Shown: piece after piece, positions 1-13,291 of the stretch | How the letters are laid out: each line of letters starts with the position of its first letter | Position numbering within the stretch: the stretch's first letter is position 1 | Origin: Eopsaltria australis | Taxonomy: Eukaryota > Chordata > Aves > Passeriformes > Petroicidae | NCBI GenBank assembly: GCA_034509425.1 | Contig: JAVTVJ010000033.1 | Span: 3,720,001 to 3,784,000 of the forward strand | Length of the DNA: 64,000 nucleotides | Direction: 5' to 3' | Notes under the pieces: model-generated | The model's database searches: none | Told to the model about the DNA's origin: nothing | Seen by the model: only the letters and a program-made list of their open reading frames with translations | Program-made: the position numbers and the translations under genes

Positions 1-3000
1 GGAAATATATGTTTAATGCACAATAATGTATTATTAATAAGAGCAGTCATAACTGTTTTAACATATGCCTAATTCACCCAGGGAAACTGAGCCACTCAGT
101 TACTAAATAAAAGAATTATAATAATAATCATCATTTATTATTCGTGTAATGATTTTGAGCTGTGTATATAGTTTGCAGAGACTGACAGAGAAATGCAGTA
201 CTTATTTTTATGTATGAAAGTACAGAAACTATTAGGCCACAATACAAGTAGAACTAATTTCTGCTGGAACACTCTTAAAATATCTTGAAGTGTTTCCTTT
301 TTATTTATTTATTTTTAATTGCAAACATTATTATAAAATAGCATTTTTTGTAAAGGTATACAAACATCAAAACACATTTTATTTTTCTTGTAAACTATAT
401 GTAGAATGTCTATTGCTCTTTAAAGCTTGAAAGGGAACCTTCATTCACTGTTCATTATTTGATACCCAAACCCTATGACAATACATCCCACTGAGAAGCA
501 AAGGTTGACAGTTGGGGCTAATAAAGCTACACTTTTTTTATTCATGTCTCTAATCAGATTAATTCTAAGTGCACATTTTAATCGAGCTTAATGAGGTTTC
601 ACACTGTTTATATGGTCTGGCTATACCACTGTAATTAGCACCAAGGCATTACTCACTCTTGTCTTCATAAGAGTTTCATTTTAGCCTTTGTGAGAAGTCC
701 TGTTACTTTTTTGCTTCATTGCTTTGCTTTATTGAACATTATATGACATAGTAAGCAATTAAGTATATTTGTGGAAGAAATTAAATCACAAAAAGGGCAT
801 TAATGGTCAGGCTTAAAACCACAAAAGTAGGGAAACTGAAGTTAAGGTTGAAATTGTACTTGTTTTACCTCCTTATGCCTAAGAACGGCAGTCGGTATAA
901 TATTCAAGTGCAATATACTATATAGCATTCAAGTTCATCTATTCTTTTTGTCTCCATAGCTAGGGAAATGATAACATTCACTCTGTAATTCAGCATTTCC
1001 TTTCATTGGGAGTCTTTTAGGAGCTCAGTATTTTATTGGTTATAGTTTTATCTTTTTAAAGATAACATTAAAAAAGTCTATATCCATATATGCAAATTCA
1101 TCTGAGTAGCTCCTATTTAAACTATAATTCAAATGTTTTGATCAATGTATTTTTATGTGGGCAGTAAAATATCTCAAAGATATTTAGTCACAAAGACACA
1201 TTTATAATGGACATAAGCAATGTCCTCAAAAGCATCCCCATGCAGATGTTATAAATATATATTTTTGAAATGTACCTCAAATTCTATACTGAAAAATTGT
1301 TTTAAGTGTTGTGAAAACTAGAAATCATTTTCTACTGCACATTAGCAAAAGAATAGCTTTTCAAAAAGATGTGCTAACTTATACCAAGAAGAACTGCACC
1401 CTGGTATATAGCCTTGAATAGGAAAATAGCCAACAAAACTGTATCTTGTTCTAAATTAAATCACTTTTAAAAGTGAAAAAGAGATTGTCTTCAGGCTCAA
1501 ATATTCAAACATTTTTCATTTAAATTACAAGGCTGTGTATATTTATAGGCAACTTATATTCTAAAGCATGCTACAGCAAATTGTTTGACAGTTGTAACAA
1601 AAATTTTATACATTAAAATGTCTTGTAAATGCATTTAGCTAAGATGAATCTTTATTCTTATTTGCAGGTAAATTCCCAACAATAATAAAATAACGTGGAA
1701 GGGTAATTTAACTGAAGAAATAAAAGTTTTTTTCTTATTTATGACCTTTATTTAATTCCAGAATAAGCACATACTATTTCAGATATTCTGAGAACTGGAT
1801 CTTTTAGAATACCCCTATTTATAGTCTTTAGGACAATTCACTGACGAAATATTTTCAGGGGATATTGATCCCCAAAAATCTGAGAAAGATAAAGTGAAGA
1901 TTAGAAAAGAAACAAACAACAAAATTGTACTGAAGAAGTTATGACCATGAAGAGAGCTAGAGTAACACAGCAAAACCCAACGGTAATGAAGTATTATGTT
2001 GTTGATGTGGAATAGGAAAACTTTGATAAGAGTTATTATCACTTTCTCTGACAGATCATGAAACCAGACCTCTCTTTGAATCCGTCCAAACCCTTTCCTT
2101 GAGGGATTACAGAAGTTACAAAAGTAAGTATACAGGAATCCAACTCATTATTGGAATATTCACTCAAGCAGTTGATCTTTTGTGGAGAGAAGACTCAAAG
2201 TTAACAAAGGCTTGCAAACCACTTTAGCTATTTCTCTGCACATATTCTTCCCCCATGCTACCTAAAAGTTTATTTCTGTCTCCCCAAGTCCTGCCAGCAG
2301 CCTACTATTCACAGAAGTATCTCTGCTTGACCTACATGTTTAATTAGGGATTAAATTTTTCTCTGTCTAATACGTTCTTCTACATGGAAACCTCTGGTTT
2401 TTTTTCTTAGCACATTCAGTTGATCATAAGGGAAGGATAATTTTCCCACTTCTTCAATATTATCAAGCTCTCCTCTAGTCACTAAATGAATAGTAAAAGA
2501 GCAAACAGTATGTCTACAATCCCTTCTGAAAAGGTTTCAGTGCCATGAAATAGTTCTACTTTCAAATTATGGTTCTACTTTATAGTTCCTAGTCTTTCTC
2601 CATAATCAAATGAAAATGTGAACACCATTTCCAAAATACTCTTAACTGTTAGAGAATGTTTGCAGTAGTTCAATAATGGTTATCACCCTTTTAATTCAGT
2701 ACAAAATGCTTTAGAACAAGATATACCATCTTGACAAACTACAGTGGTTGAATTAGGATATACAGGACAGTGCCTATGTGAACCTGTCTTTTATATGGGT
2801 GGATTGACACCCTTGCTGAAGTGTTACTAAGCAGACTACTTGGTCTGTGCATATTATAATCTTGTTTATGGGTGATAAAAATTTTAATTTTCTGCTCTTT
2901 ACACCTTTTATTATAACTCAAAAGTAGAGCTCTTAATTCAGAAATCTCATAAAAGTCCATCTCAGGTAAGTTGTGTCAACATATGTAGAAAAATAGCCTT

Positions 3001-6000
3001 TTGTTAGGTGAGCCTGCTGTCATTAGAAAAATAGTATTTCCTCAGGAAAAATAAAGTCACATTTTAGAAAGAAAGGAATGATTCCTTTGAATTTTCTATG
3101 GTAATTTTCAATTATGTATACTTAGATTGACCATCAATAGTTTTAAATATGTTAATTGTTTTGATTTTATTCTTGAAAGGACAAGAACTCAAAATTTCCC
3201 TCCCTACTGCAACTGTAGATTGGAATGAAGGAATATGACTTTTGCTATGCAACAGATACATGACTTCTTGCTAGCTAATTGCTTGTGATAGAACTTGGGC
3301 AGAAAAGAACAATCTCTTTCCAAAAAACAACTTTCCTATATCACATTCCTATTATGCAGTGACAGCAAAAATCTCACCACACTCTCTGAACATGTCACTC
3401 TGTGAAGGAAAGAAGCTGTCACTGTGACAAGAAAGTCATTGAGTATCAGTGCCAGCAGTTTAGAATAAATATCTATTTCCTCAACCTCTCTTCTAGACAT
3501 CTCAATATTTCCTTAACCATCAATGAATATACATAAGCAATATCCAAAAATTCATTAAATAACAAAGAAGGGAAAACAGTTATTAAAATTTATAGAATAA
3601 CAGTTTTTGTTTTTTTTTTTTCTTTATTTAGGGTTATCTGACCAGTTCCAAGACAGGTTATTCAAAGTACTTGATCAAATGAAGGACTGATTAGTAATAG
3701 AAATTTTTACTTTGCAGTCAACAATTAGCTTTTACTATCATATATCAAAAGAGCATACATATACACCATACATTACAACATACCTAGTCAGGGACAAAGG
3801 GACTCTTGTGAGGTCTATTCAGACTAACCAGTTCAAAATATGCAGGAGTAATGCTTCTTGTCAATTAAATGCTTCCCCACTTAGAATTCTCCTATGAGTC
3901 AATGCTGTCTCTCTCCTTTTTTTTTAACATTCCATGTCAAGGCTAACAGTAAAATCATCATGCAAATGGCAGAGAACATTTTGTGGTATTAGTTATTGAT
4001 TTAGCAAATCATTCAAAGCCAGGAAATAAGAATTACAATGTGGAACCTAAATACCTAAAATACTTCTTTCACTAAAGATAATATTGAGAATTTCTTGTTC
4101 ATAGACAAATATAGAAAAGTGGTGTTATACCAGTGTGGTTGAGCATTGCTGACATAAGCAAAACTAGATTAAATGACTGGAAGTTGAAATGAGAAAAAAA
4201 ATCAATCTTGAAATAAGGTGTATTTTCTAGCTGTGATGGTAATTAAACACTGGAAAAACTTCCACAGGAGGCAATGGACTAACCAGAACCTGCAATCTTT
4301 AAAATGAGCTGTCTTTAAACATATAATGATTTCCTCCAGCCTTTCAGATAAATGTTATGTATGATATGAACTTGAAAAGAAAACACTGGAGCTGAGTGTT
4401 CAGAATGTTCTGTCACTGAAATTTGTGATGTTATAAGGCAGATGTTCATGTTTTCATTATTCACATTTGGGGAGATCAAGATAGTAAGTCTTGTCCTTAA
4501 TATTTGCAGATCTTTGAAAGGGAATGACTACAAGCCAATTTCAAATAATATGTTTTGCGGTTATGTTCTCCCATCCTGTCTTCTCCCTTCAGAGTTGAAG
4601 ACTGACACAGTAAATTTTCATATTTTTCAGCTCTGTATTATGAACATAAAATGTAGGTTATATTATATGGCATAAAGGAAGAGCAGACGTCTTCCCTTGT
4701 AGAACACAGATTCTTCTCTGACCACTGACTACCCTACCTTGCCCACCCACCAGCTCAAACACGCACACATATATTTTGGGTTGGAAAAACACTTTTACTT
4801 CAGTTACAAATCAAAAGGGACTTTGAGAAAAGTGTTCATCTTTTTACACATGGAGATGTGATTTAACCTGTAGGATAACACAAGCATTTGTATCATAATC
4901 CAAGTATGTTTTATATAATCAAAATTTCTTCTCCTTTTATAAGTCTCCAACACTGAAACCAAGATCAAGATATTTTTGTTTCTCATGCTCCCTTCCTGAG
5001 ACACAAAGTTTACTCCCCTCACAACTGAAAGGCTATTCTGCTAATGAAGTACTGTTCTTTTTTAGAATATTTAGGTGAAACATCATGGACAGGGGCATAG
5101 AAAAATCAAATTGAATTCTTTTTGTATCACATGAAACCTGTGAAAATGTGGAAAATTTATTATTTTTCAGTACAGCTCTTAAAAATATGTGTAATGCAAC
5201 AAATTACATGAACTCATCTATGTGCCATTTGCACACATAATGGAAGTTAAGCTTACATTTAAATGTTTAGGTGGGTAAGAACCAATTTAAAAAAACCTGT
5301 GAAAGTTAAGGATAGATTTAGTGGACTGCCAGAATACTACAAACATTTTCAATAATGTTTTATGTCATTTAAATTTGGATTATTCCATTTGAAACATCCC
5401 CAGAAATCCACGGAATCATAATGCCGCTGTTTAAAAGATACAGCAGTGAGAATACACTCTGATAGTGTTGTGTAGACTAAAGTCAGTCTGTTTTGTTCAT
5501 GCAAAGAAAGATTCTCATAAAACAGGCTTAATTTATCACAAGGATCATGTTTTCTCTGTAAGAGAGGGAAAGGACCAAAAAGTTCTCTCCAGATTTTTCC
5601 TGGAATAAAAAGTAATCTGGGCTGCATAATTCAGGGGAGAAATGGCTACTTCTTTTGGGAGAAATTCACTCCTTTTCCTTAACACAGTACTTAGAAAGAC
5701 ATATAATTGCATAATTTCAGATACTTTATAAATGTGTATAAATGAATTATCAAAATCAGATGAATAAATAAATAAATAAAAGACAAAATAACCCACAAGA
5801 GAACAAAGGAGAGGATTAAAGATGACTAACAATCTTAAGAAAAATAGTTGCTAAAAGATTGCTCTCTAAACAACAGAAGTGGTTTGTAAATGCTAATGTC
5901 TCCCACAAAAGTTCAAAGCAGAAATATTTTAATCAATCATCCTGCTTTCAGGGACTATAGCAAGCAGTCTCTCCAAATTTGTTGAGAAGATGACTGTGAT

Positions 6001-6478
6001 CATTGTTGGCTGTTAGGCAAAGTATTTTTAAGAGTTCAGAGCACAAGAAGTAGCAAAAACAGTCATGAAAGCACCAAAGGTATCATTACTTTTCCAGATT
6101 TAAAAAAAATAGGAGAAAGTAATAACACAAAAGGTTTTGCAGACTCTCTGCACGGGTTTTTATTTTAAAGACAATAAGATTGAATACCTGCTATGTTTTC
6201 AAGCAAATATGGTCTGCAAAGTTTTTAGTTAAACTGAAACGGGTGTCAGCACAAAAATTAGTGCTACAATAAACATATATTTATAATTGAATATTCTCTA
6301 AAATGTTCTTTATACTTCAATTCATTTGATTACTTTAGTCTTCATTGCCTCCAAATGCTCATAAAATTGAATTATACAAGAATATGCATTCATAGAAGGC
6401 CATATAAATTCACATATGAGAGTACCTTTGCAGGGAAAAGCTATAGGGAAAAAAAAAGACTTGCAATGTCTAGGGTTA
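1..6478. other. AT-rich unique sequence, no gene seen
   Basis: I see no gene, RNA or recognisable transposon here. Open frames on both strands are under 100 codons and resemble no protein I know. Small low-complexity features are present: a T-rich run near 3607-3620 and a short AAAT microsatellite at 5763-5781. The base composition and lack of codon structure fit intergenic or intronic vertebrate DNA. Confidence 0.6.
5763..5781. repeat. Short (AAAT)n microsatellite
   Basis: About four and a half copies of the tetranucleotide AATA/AAAT lie in tandem. This is an ordinary AT-rich simple repeat. Confidence 0.85.
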
Positions 6479-6555
6479 ATAGGAACATTCATTCAACTCC
6501 AATTACTCCAACTCTTTCCATTGCCATCCCTTTGCTTCCTGTCGTATGTTCCCAG

Positions 6556-6670
6556 CTTGCCACGTGCCTGAAGAAGTGCTCTGTGTGCCTTGCACCGACT
6601 CCTCAGCTGACTGTGCTCCCCAGCTGCCCTCTGGGACAGAAGTGGCAGACATTCTGATAATGACCTGCAG
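6556..6670 (+). other. Exon-like block (speculative)
   Basis: This is a GC-richer island in AT-rich DNA. Its left edge follows a pyrimidine-rich stretch (about 6495-6550) ending CCCAG, a plausible splice acceptor. Its right edge is CTGCAG followed by GTATAGG, a plausible donor. One frame is open across the block from 6558: about 37 codons, cysteine-rich, including the residues VLCVPCTDSSADC. The 115-bp length is typical of an internal vertebrate exon, and the implied phases are two leading and two trailing bases. The same frame stays open past the donor, so openness alone proves little. I do not recognise the peptide. Alternatives are a conserved non-coding element, a decayed repeat or chance. 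Confidence 0.2.
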
Positions 6671-6760
6671 GTATAGGAAGTTCTATTTCTACCTCCAGTG
6701 CAACTTGAGAGAGATGGTTTTTTTTCTGTCTTTACAGAGTTCTTTGGTTTTCTTCGCTTG

Positions 6761-8619
6761 AACTAGTTTTGAACAGAGGTCTTGGCAGGCAGGGACAGAG
6801 CACAGCTCTGAGATCTTTCTAACAGAGGGCAGTGACACAGAGAGAGTTAGAGAGAAGTGAAAGGGAGGTGGGCAGGTGGCTTTGAGTGAACTGAACTGCT
6901 ACCTGCTCTAGGGACATTCCGCCCTGCTGCCATTGCTTTAATGTCATAAGAAGATGAAAGTGATGAGAACTTACTTGTTTTGAATCCCAATACGTATAAA
7001 TATTCAGAATCAATATTTTTTCTTCAGAGGCAGACAAATCAGGACTAAATGCAGAGACCTACTTTTAGGGAAAGGATCTACATTTGCAGATATACCTTTT
7101 TTCTCAAGGGAATTGCTAGCTAGGTATCTTAAAGAGTGTTCTTCTTATGTAATACAAACTGATATTAAAGGATTATCACATACATATCTGAAATATCAGG
7201 AAAAAATATTGAGCACTAAAATATTGAAAGTTTTGCATTTGGAAAAGCAGACAAGTGATTGAAAGATTCTTGAACTCCCTACACTTTTTCTTCCAGGATG
7301 AAAGGTTTTTTTCTGCAGATAATGAAATACATTTATCTCTATCACCTAAGAGCAGAACATCCCATATATTGAAGTGAGATATGTAAATCACACAGGCCTT
7401 TGAAAAAAAGGCAATTTTTTTCCCTGAGAGCAAAGTGATTTGATTCAAAATTTTTTCTCTAAAATCACAGGACTGATGAGAGAGGAATTTACTTACTTTC
7501 AAAGCATTTTAAGTCTTAGGTTTTAACATTTTTTTCTTGGCAAGGAGAAGGGGAGGAGGTATGATCTCTTATTTTGAAAAGCAGATTTATTTTTTATTTC
7601 TCATCAATAAACATTTCATTTGATTTTCTTCGTTATGCTGTTACCACATCATCTGCTCAGGTAAATATTAGGTACTCCAGAAAATTAAGGCATTTCAGAA
7701 TGATAAAAATGTCTCACCTAGCACTTTTTTCTCACAGAAAATCAGTGTTCCTAATAAGGGTTAAGTCTGAATTTTATTGATCCTCTTCATAGCATGGACT
7801 AATATTTGCTTTTCCTAATATTCTAGCTTTTTCTGAGAGCTTTTTCCTTGAGAATATATTCATACTCTGAACACAAGTGTTATATTTCAGAGTAATATGA
7901 ACAACAGAACTGTCTTCACATACAAGTGTCTGCACTTATTTCTTCTGCTTTTCATGCTTTAACAAGAGAATGAAAACAAAGCAAAATGCCATACATTTAT
8001 ATACTTGTGAATTTTTCCCTCTTATTTTTATATATAAAGTGGATTTTTTATAACTAGATACTGAATAGGTAATGCCCCAGAACTTTTTTATTTGTCTGGA
8101 AACCTTGATCTCCTTTATTTTGTTGATGGACAATGATTTATTTTTATTTTATTCTCGTACATTACTTGCAGTGGACTTCACTGGACTGACTACTGTATCC
8201 ATTTTTTGTGTCACTAACTGATTGTGAAATTAGGGGAACAATATTGGTGGGACTCACCTAATTATAATCTAATTATCTAGAAGATACAAGTCTACAGTTA
8301 AAATAATAATTTGGATTATGCTTGATATAAATGAAGAGAAACGCAGCCCATTTTGCCAACCTGGTTTAAAAGTTAGCCCATTGATGAGGTGAACATGCCT
8401 TTGGCTGAAATAATTTGGCTGGATAGCTTCCTAATAACCAACATTAAACAATATTGCCTATGAAACAGAAATGTGATTTGTTAGATTTCAGCCTAACCAG
8501 GTGTTAATCTAGACAGGAATAAGGAAATTTGAAAGCCAGAAAGTAGAGGGACTAGCTCAGGAGATATGTCTTCTATACTTCAATAGCTAGGTGAAGTGAA
8601 TTCCATCCTATATTAATCA
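6761..8619. other. AT-rich unique sequence, no gene seen
   Basis: There are only short open frames without recognisable domains, and no repeat hallmarks. The longest frame is 108 codons on the minus strand (7176-7502), rich in F, I, K and S, as random AT-rich DNA would give. Confidence 0.55.
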
Positions 8620-10010
8620 GTTCATGACAGGTGCTCACTGCTTCCTCACTGCCTGACATGCCTTCATCACACTTAGGTTACGAGAAGCATTCCTCAATGT
8701 AACTTCTTCAAAGATCTCTCACTTGGATAGCAAGCCTGTTTCTACAGATACTCATGCCCCACCTTGTCAGATGCATTGGTTCTTGCCCAACAATCCTTGT
8801 CAGACTCGGAGTCCCATATTCATAAAATCCAAAGGCCAGTTTGAAACAGGACCTGTGCAGAATGAATTAATCCACTGGATACATTAGTTCCTCCTTTCCA
8901 TTGTCATAACATTATTGACATATATCACCAGAGCTGCCACTTTTCTGTCCAAAAGCTCTGAAATCACTCTTGATACACTTTATGTCTTCCCTGACAGTGC
9001 AATTGGTGCACATCACAGCTAAGCAGCGATGGACAATGCTTCAAGAGCCAGACAGATCTTGAATCTAGATATGAGCACTCCACAAGCATCAGATCTCCCA
9101 AAACACATAAGACAGGTTGGTGTCTGGTTTGATTTGTTCCTGGAGGAGCATCCCAGTGAGTTGCATCTGGATTTTTCTCTTTTTGCAGTCGCTTGGTTGA
9201 GGCTTGTCTGAGTCTGATGCCTACAGTGACAGGCCTTGTCTAAGACCATCAATTTCTATTGCACTATACAAATTCTGAAGCATAAAACTGCAACTAGAAA
9301 AGGATCCTCCATGCTTCTAAAAGTCACAAGTTTCCAGACACTGCTACTATGGGAGTCTGTATCCACTGCTATCTTTGGACAAATTATTTTGTGCATCCCT
9401 CCTTCCTGATACCACAGGACTCAGGCTCCTGCCCAGTCAGACTCTCTGTGAAGACCCTATAACATTTTTGTTAGTCCTTCCAGTTGGTGTATGATCTGTC
9501 CATCTCTTCTTCCAGCTCCCCTTCATGGCAATTCAGCAGTGAGGCCAGAGCACATCCTCCTTGTGTGAGACGGCTCAGCACCACAAACTCGAGATCTGCA
9601 ATAAAATTCTCCCTCTGGAGCTCTATCTGGGTCAAGTCCTCTGACAGACCTAGGTAGATTTTTGCCCAGATATTATGGTCTGAATAACTTTGACATGACC
9701 TTTACACAGCCCCACACAGTCTTGAGCAGAGTCTCTGGACTTCACTCCTGTTGAGCTAACGATTGCAAGAATGACAGTGTGCTTTGCCTGCCTTTGCTGT
9801 CCTTTGCACTCCTATAAAAAGATTGTGACTGCTGATAGCAACCCCACTGTGCAAAAAAAATTGGTTGTCAGACACTATAGCTCTCTGAAATACTTTCCTC
9901 CAAGGGAAATTGCTACAACTTCTTCAGTAAGATTGCCACTTCTTGTATTTCAAAATAATTGTCATAGAGAGTGGTTCTCCCAGCTGTGAGCAATATCATA
10001 AGTTTGAATT
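8620..10010. other. GC-richer block of unknown origin
   Basis: This stretch of about 1.4 kb is visibly richer in C and G than its flanks and starts and stops abruptly in composition. It lacks CR1 tail motifs and does not match the LTR types seen elsewhere in the window. Some local features would suit an old LTR element: CTATAAAAAG near 9813 resembles a TATA box, and AATAAAATTCTCC near 9600 resembles a polyadenylation site. No long open frame survives; the two overlapping frames near 9019-9252, one on each strand, are short. It may be a decayed endogenous retrovirus, an old transposon, or unique sequence of different composition. Confidence 0.35.
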
Positions 10011-10110
10011 AAATATTTTATACAAAGCAAACCCTCAAGTGATATTCCCTAAGAGAGAATAATAATAGTATGGATAATAAGCAACAAGATTTATTTTAGA
10101 ACTCTGGTTC

Positions 10111-10214
10111 TGGGTGATATGGTTTAGGGGTTAAAGTGGTAGTGCTAGGTTGACAGTTAGACTTGATAGTCTTAAAGGTCTTTTCCTACCCTGATGACTC
10201 TAAGATTCTATGAC
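10111..10214 (+). mobile_element. CR1 LINE 3' end fragment
   Basis: About 100 bp match the CR1 subtype whose tail reads like GGTTTAG..GTGGTAGTGCTAGGTTGACAG, then CTTAAAGGTCTTTTCC and finally GATTCTATGAC. The element is truncated to its untranslated 3' end, as is usual for CR1, which is copied by target-primed reverse transcription from the 3' end and often stops early. No coding capacity remains. Orientation is set by the terminal ATTCTATGA motif. Several mismatches from what I recall of the consensus suggest a fairly old insertion. Confidence 0.8.
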
Positions 10215-13200
10215 AACAAAATGTATCATATTTTAAAACTCCTTCGCCATCTTAGTATCATATTTTTGAGATAAACTTAGTGGCAATTCAATTAAAATGT
10301 ATTTTTGATGTGAATGTAAGATTTTGTTTACCTATAAATGAAAAAACCCAAAACTCACCTGTGCTTGTAGTTTTCTAATGGTATGTCAATTAGTGGCTGA
10401 AGTGGTTGAGGAGTTTGATGATTATGTTCTTTATGAGGTTTGTTTCTCTGTGTTTTATTTATCTTTTTCAGTGTCACTTCTCACCTTTGAAATAAAATTA
10501 TCTTTAACCTGATTAATGAAACAGATGCTTTCACTTTCTGCATGCTTTCAAGAGATTTTTCAGTTTTAGTTACTATAATTGCCATAAGATATTAGAGTAA
10601 CCTCTAAAACTGCTAACAAGTCAGAAGACAAAAAGACCATTTGATGCCATCTGTTCAATAATATTGCACCCAAAACCCAGAAAGGTTGACAAGAAATGTA
10701 CCAGAGCAGATAACAAGTGGTGGTGTTGATGAGGATGAAAAGGTCAAATGGGCTTGGGAAATATTTAGAATACTCATACATTCTTCACAGAAGAAGAAAA
10801 AATATTGATAAACTAGCAAGTCACAATTTAAACTTTACTTTTCCCAGCTGTAACGTGTTTTAACAAAATTGTGTTTTCTCACATAGAAAAATATCCTTTC
10901 CTTGTAAAAAGAAAAAAATTACTCTAAATGACTTCACCAAATTTTTGTGTGTCTTAATAGTACTTAAAAAATAAATTGTCTGTGAAGTTAATGAATGTAC
11001 ATTCTAATGTGTATTAGAAAAATCCAAAATAGAATATGAAAAAATCCAATATTTAAAGACCAGTATAGCTGAACCATGTAATAAATTATATCAATTGTTA
11101 TTAAAAGTCAATTGTGTGACTTTTAAAAAAATCTATTGGTATAATGTTTTTCACTGTTGTTTTGAATTTGTTGTTCTATTTTCTTAACAGAGCACGTGGT
11201 TACATAGAAAGTTCATGCACCCATAAAGAGAAATGACAGAAAATATTTATTATGGAAATTTGTTCAGTCAAACCCCAGAAGCTGTCACATCTCATGTTGG
11301 AGCTTTTCCACTTACTAAAAAAATTACCAAATAAATAAAAAGAAAATCCTGGCTATGTTTTCCTGTAGGACATGTAAGCATGAATTTCAATTATTCCCAT
11401 TAAGGGAAAAAGGACTATCAGCTGACTGTTATAACACGCTAATACAAGGTGGAAATGGTCTTTTATTCTTTGTCATCACTAAAAGCATTAACAACTCTGA
11501 AAAAAAGCACATTTCAAAAGCCAGTTACTTGTTTTTGAAGAGAAAAGCTGTTTACCTGCTATTCCTACTTCACAAATGAAATAGATTTTGGTAAGTGAGA
11601 ATATGGCACAGTTTCATGCTATAGACTGCAGCATAAACAGACCAATATGGTTAAAAGCCACACTAAGAACAGTGTGATAAAACAATTTCCTACAAATGTA
11701 AGACACAAAGCTCCAGTCCACAAAAGTATTTAGAACATTATGCCCCACTGAAAAAGTAACTGTATAGAATTCTCTATTATCTTTTAAGACGCTTTATATT
11801 TAATGAGTAATAACAAGTAGACTGAAAGTTGATATGAAAATCCAAGGACTCTCCTGCTAAATATTTCCCCTAGTTCTATAATTTCCTAGGGTCCTGTATG
11901 TAGGAGACATACAAATAGGGACAGTAACAAGATGAACCCAGGGGAAATGTGGGTACTGTGTTCTATACAGCAACAACTAATATATTTTAGGAAAAATTAA
12001 ATAGTCTGAAGAGAATAGCAGAATCCTGAAACAATCAGTAGATCCAAAAATACTGGCAATTTTAAGGGAGTCAGGACAGAGTGAGAATGTTCTTTTTCCA
12101 ATTACTCAACAAACCAAAACAAGAGGAAATAAACACTTGAGAATATCAGGGTATTTCTTAAGGATGAACAGAAGCAAGGAACCACACCAACCATAGGAAA
12201 CATTAAACAAGCATGCATCAACATATCTCCAGTTGATTATGATTGGTAAGAAAATGTGGAGGGAACAGATTCAGCAGCAGATAAGAGTTGCAATCAAATT
12301 GAATCAACTCCAAGGACCACATCTCCTCTCAAAAAAGTAGAAGATGAGAAATATAAGCAACTAATCAGACTTTATTTAGTGTTTTCAAATTATGTATACA
12401 GTGGTAGAAAAGGAATTTACAATGCTAAGCAAGGTACCAGTATTGTGATCCACTTCAAGTAGCATGCTGAAACAAGTATTTTTACTCAACTCTGCCTCAA
12501 AAATGTGTATTTGAAATTGACATTTTTCATAGGATATTACATTTCTGTGGAACTCATTTTAGAGACTGATACCAATTTGAGTCCTTATCTATTAAAATAA
12601 TTATCCTCTTAGAAACATGGATGAAGAATAAGGCAGACTAGTGAACTTTCCAATTTCTTGATGATACAGAACACGCAGTCAAATGATGACATCAGATTTT
12701 GTTCCACTTCAGGAAGTTTGAATCCACAGTCCCAAAAAGAGCAGGAAGAGTTGAACTATCACCCCAATATCCATTCTGAACATACCTTTCTCTATAGCCT
12801 GTACTTTGATATTTATAAAAGTTTGTTAGCAAATTAAGCTACATGTCCACTTTTTAAATGAATACAGAACTATCTTGTTCTAATGTTTTTTGGACAGTAT
12901 TGTACATAATTACTTTTTTACACTCTTCAGGCTCCTTTAAGCTGTTCAATTTTCCATTACTATCGTTGGAACTGAAGACTGGCCTTGCTTGGCTTCAACA
13001 TAGGACTGGAATATGCCTGAGTTATCTGTAAAATGCTTTTTTATTGACACTGTGAATTTCAAGTTTTCAACATTATAATGTTTCTCTTACTTATTAAGAA
13101 TGAAAAAAACAATTTTTTTTACCTTAGGAAAAAGGAGGAAATAAATATTCTCACAAAAGGACCTAGAATAGAACTTCTATTAAAAAGATGATTTTCTGAT

Positions 13201-13291
13201 GGACTGAAGGAAACAATTTTTCATTTAGAAAACACCAAAAAAAGTACTAATAGGCTTGGAAAAGATGAGAGAGATAATGTTTCTGTCTGTG
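10215..13291. other. AT-rich unique sequence, no gene seen
   Basis: I see no repeat or gene hallmark in this interval. Open frames reach only about 75 codons. It separates a CR1 fragment from a solo LTR. Confidence 0.55.

Noticed and set aside
9019..9252. Overlapping open frames on both strands as a small gene
   Set aside because: No start context, domain or codon bias; both strands are open because stops happen to be rare in this GC-richer block.
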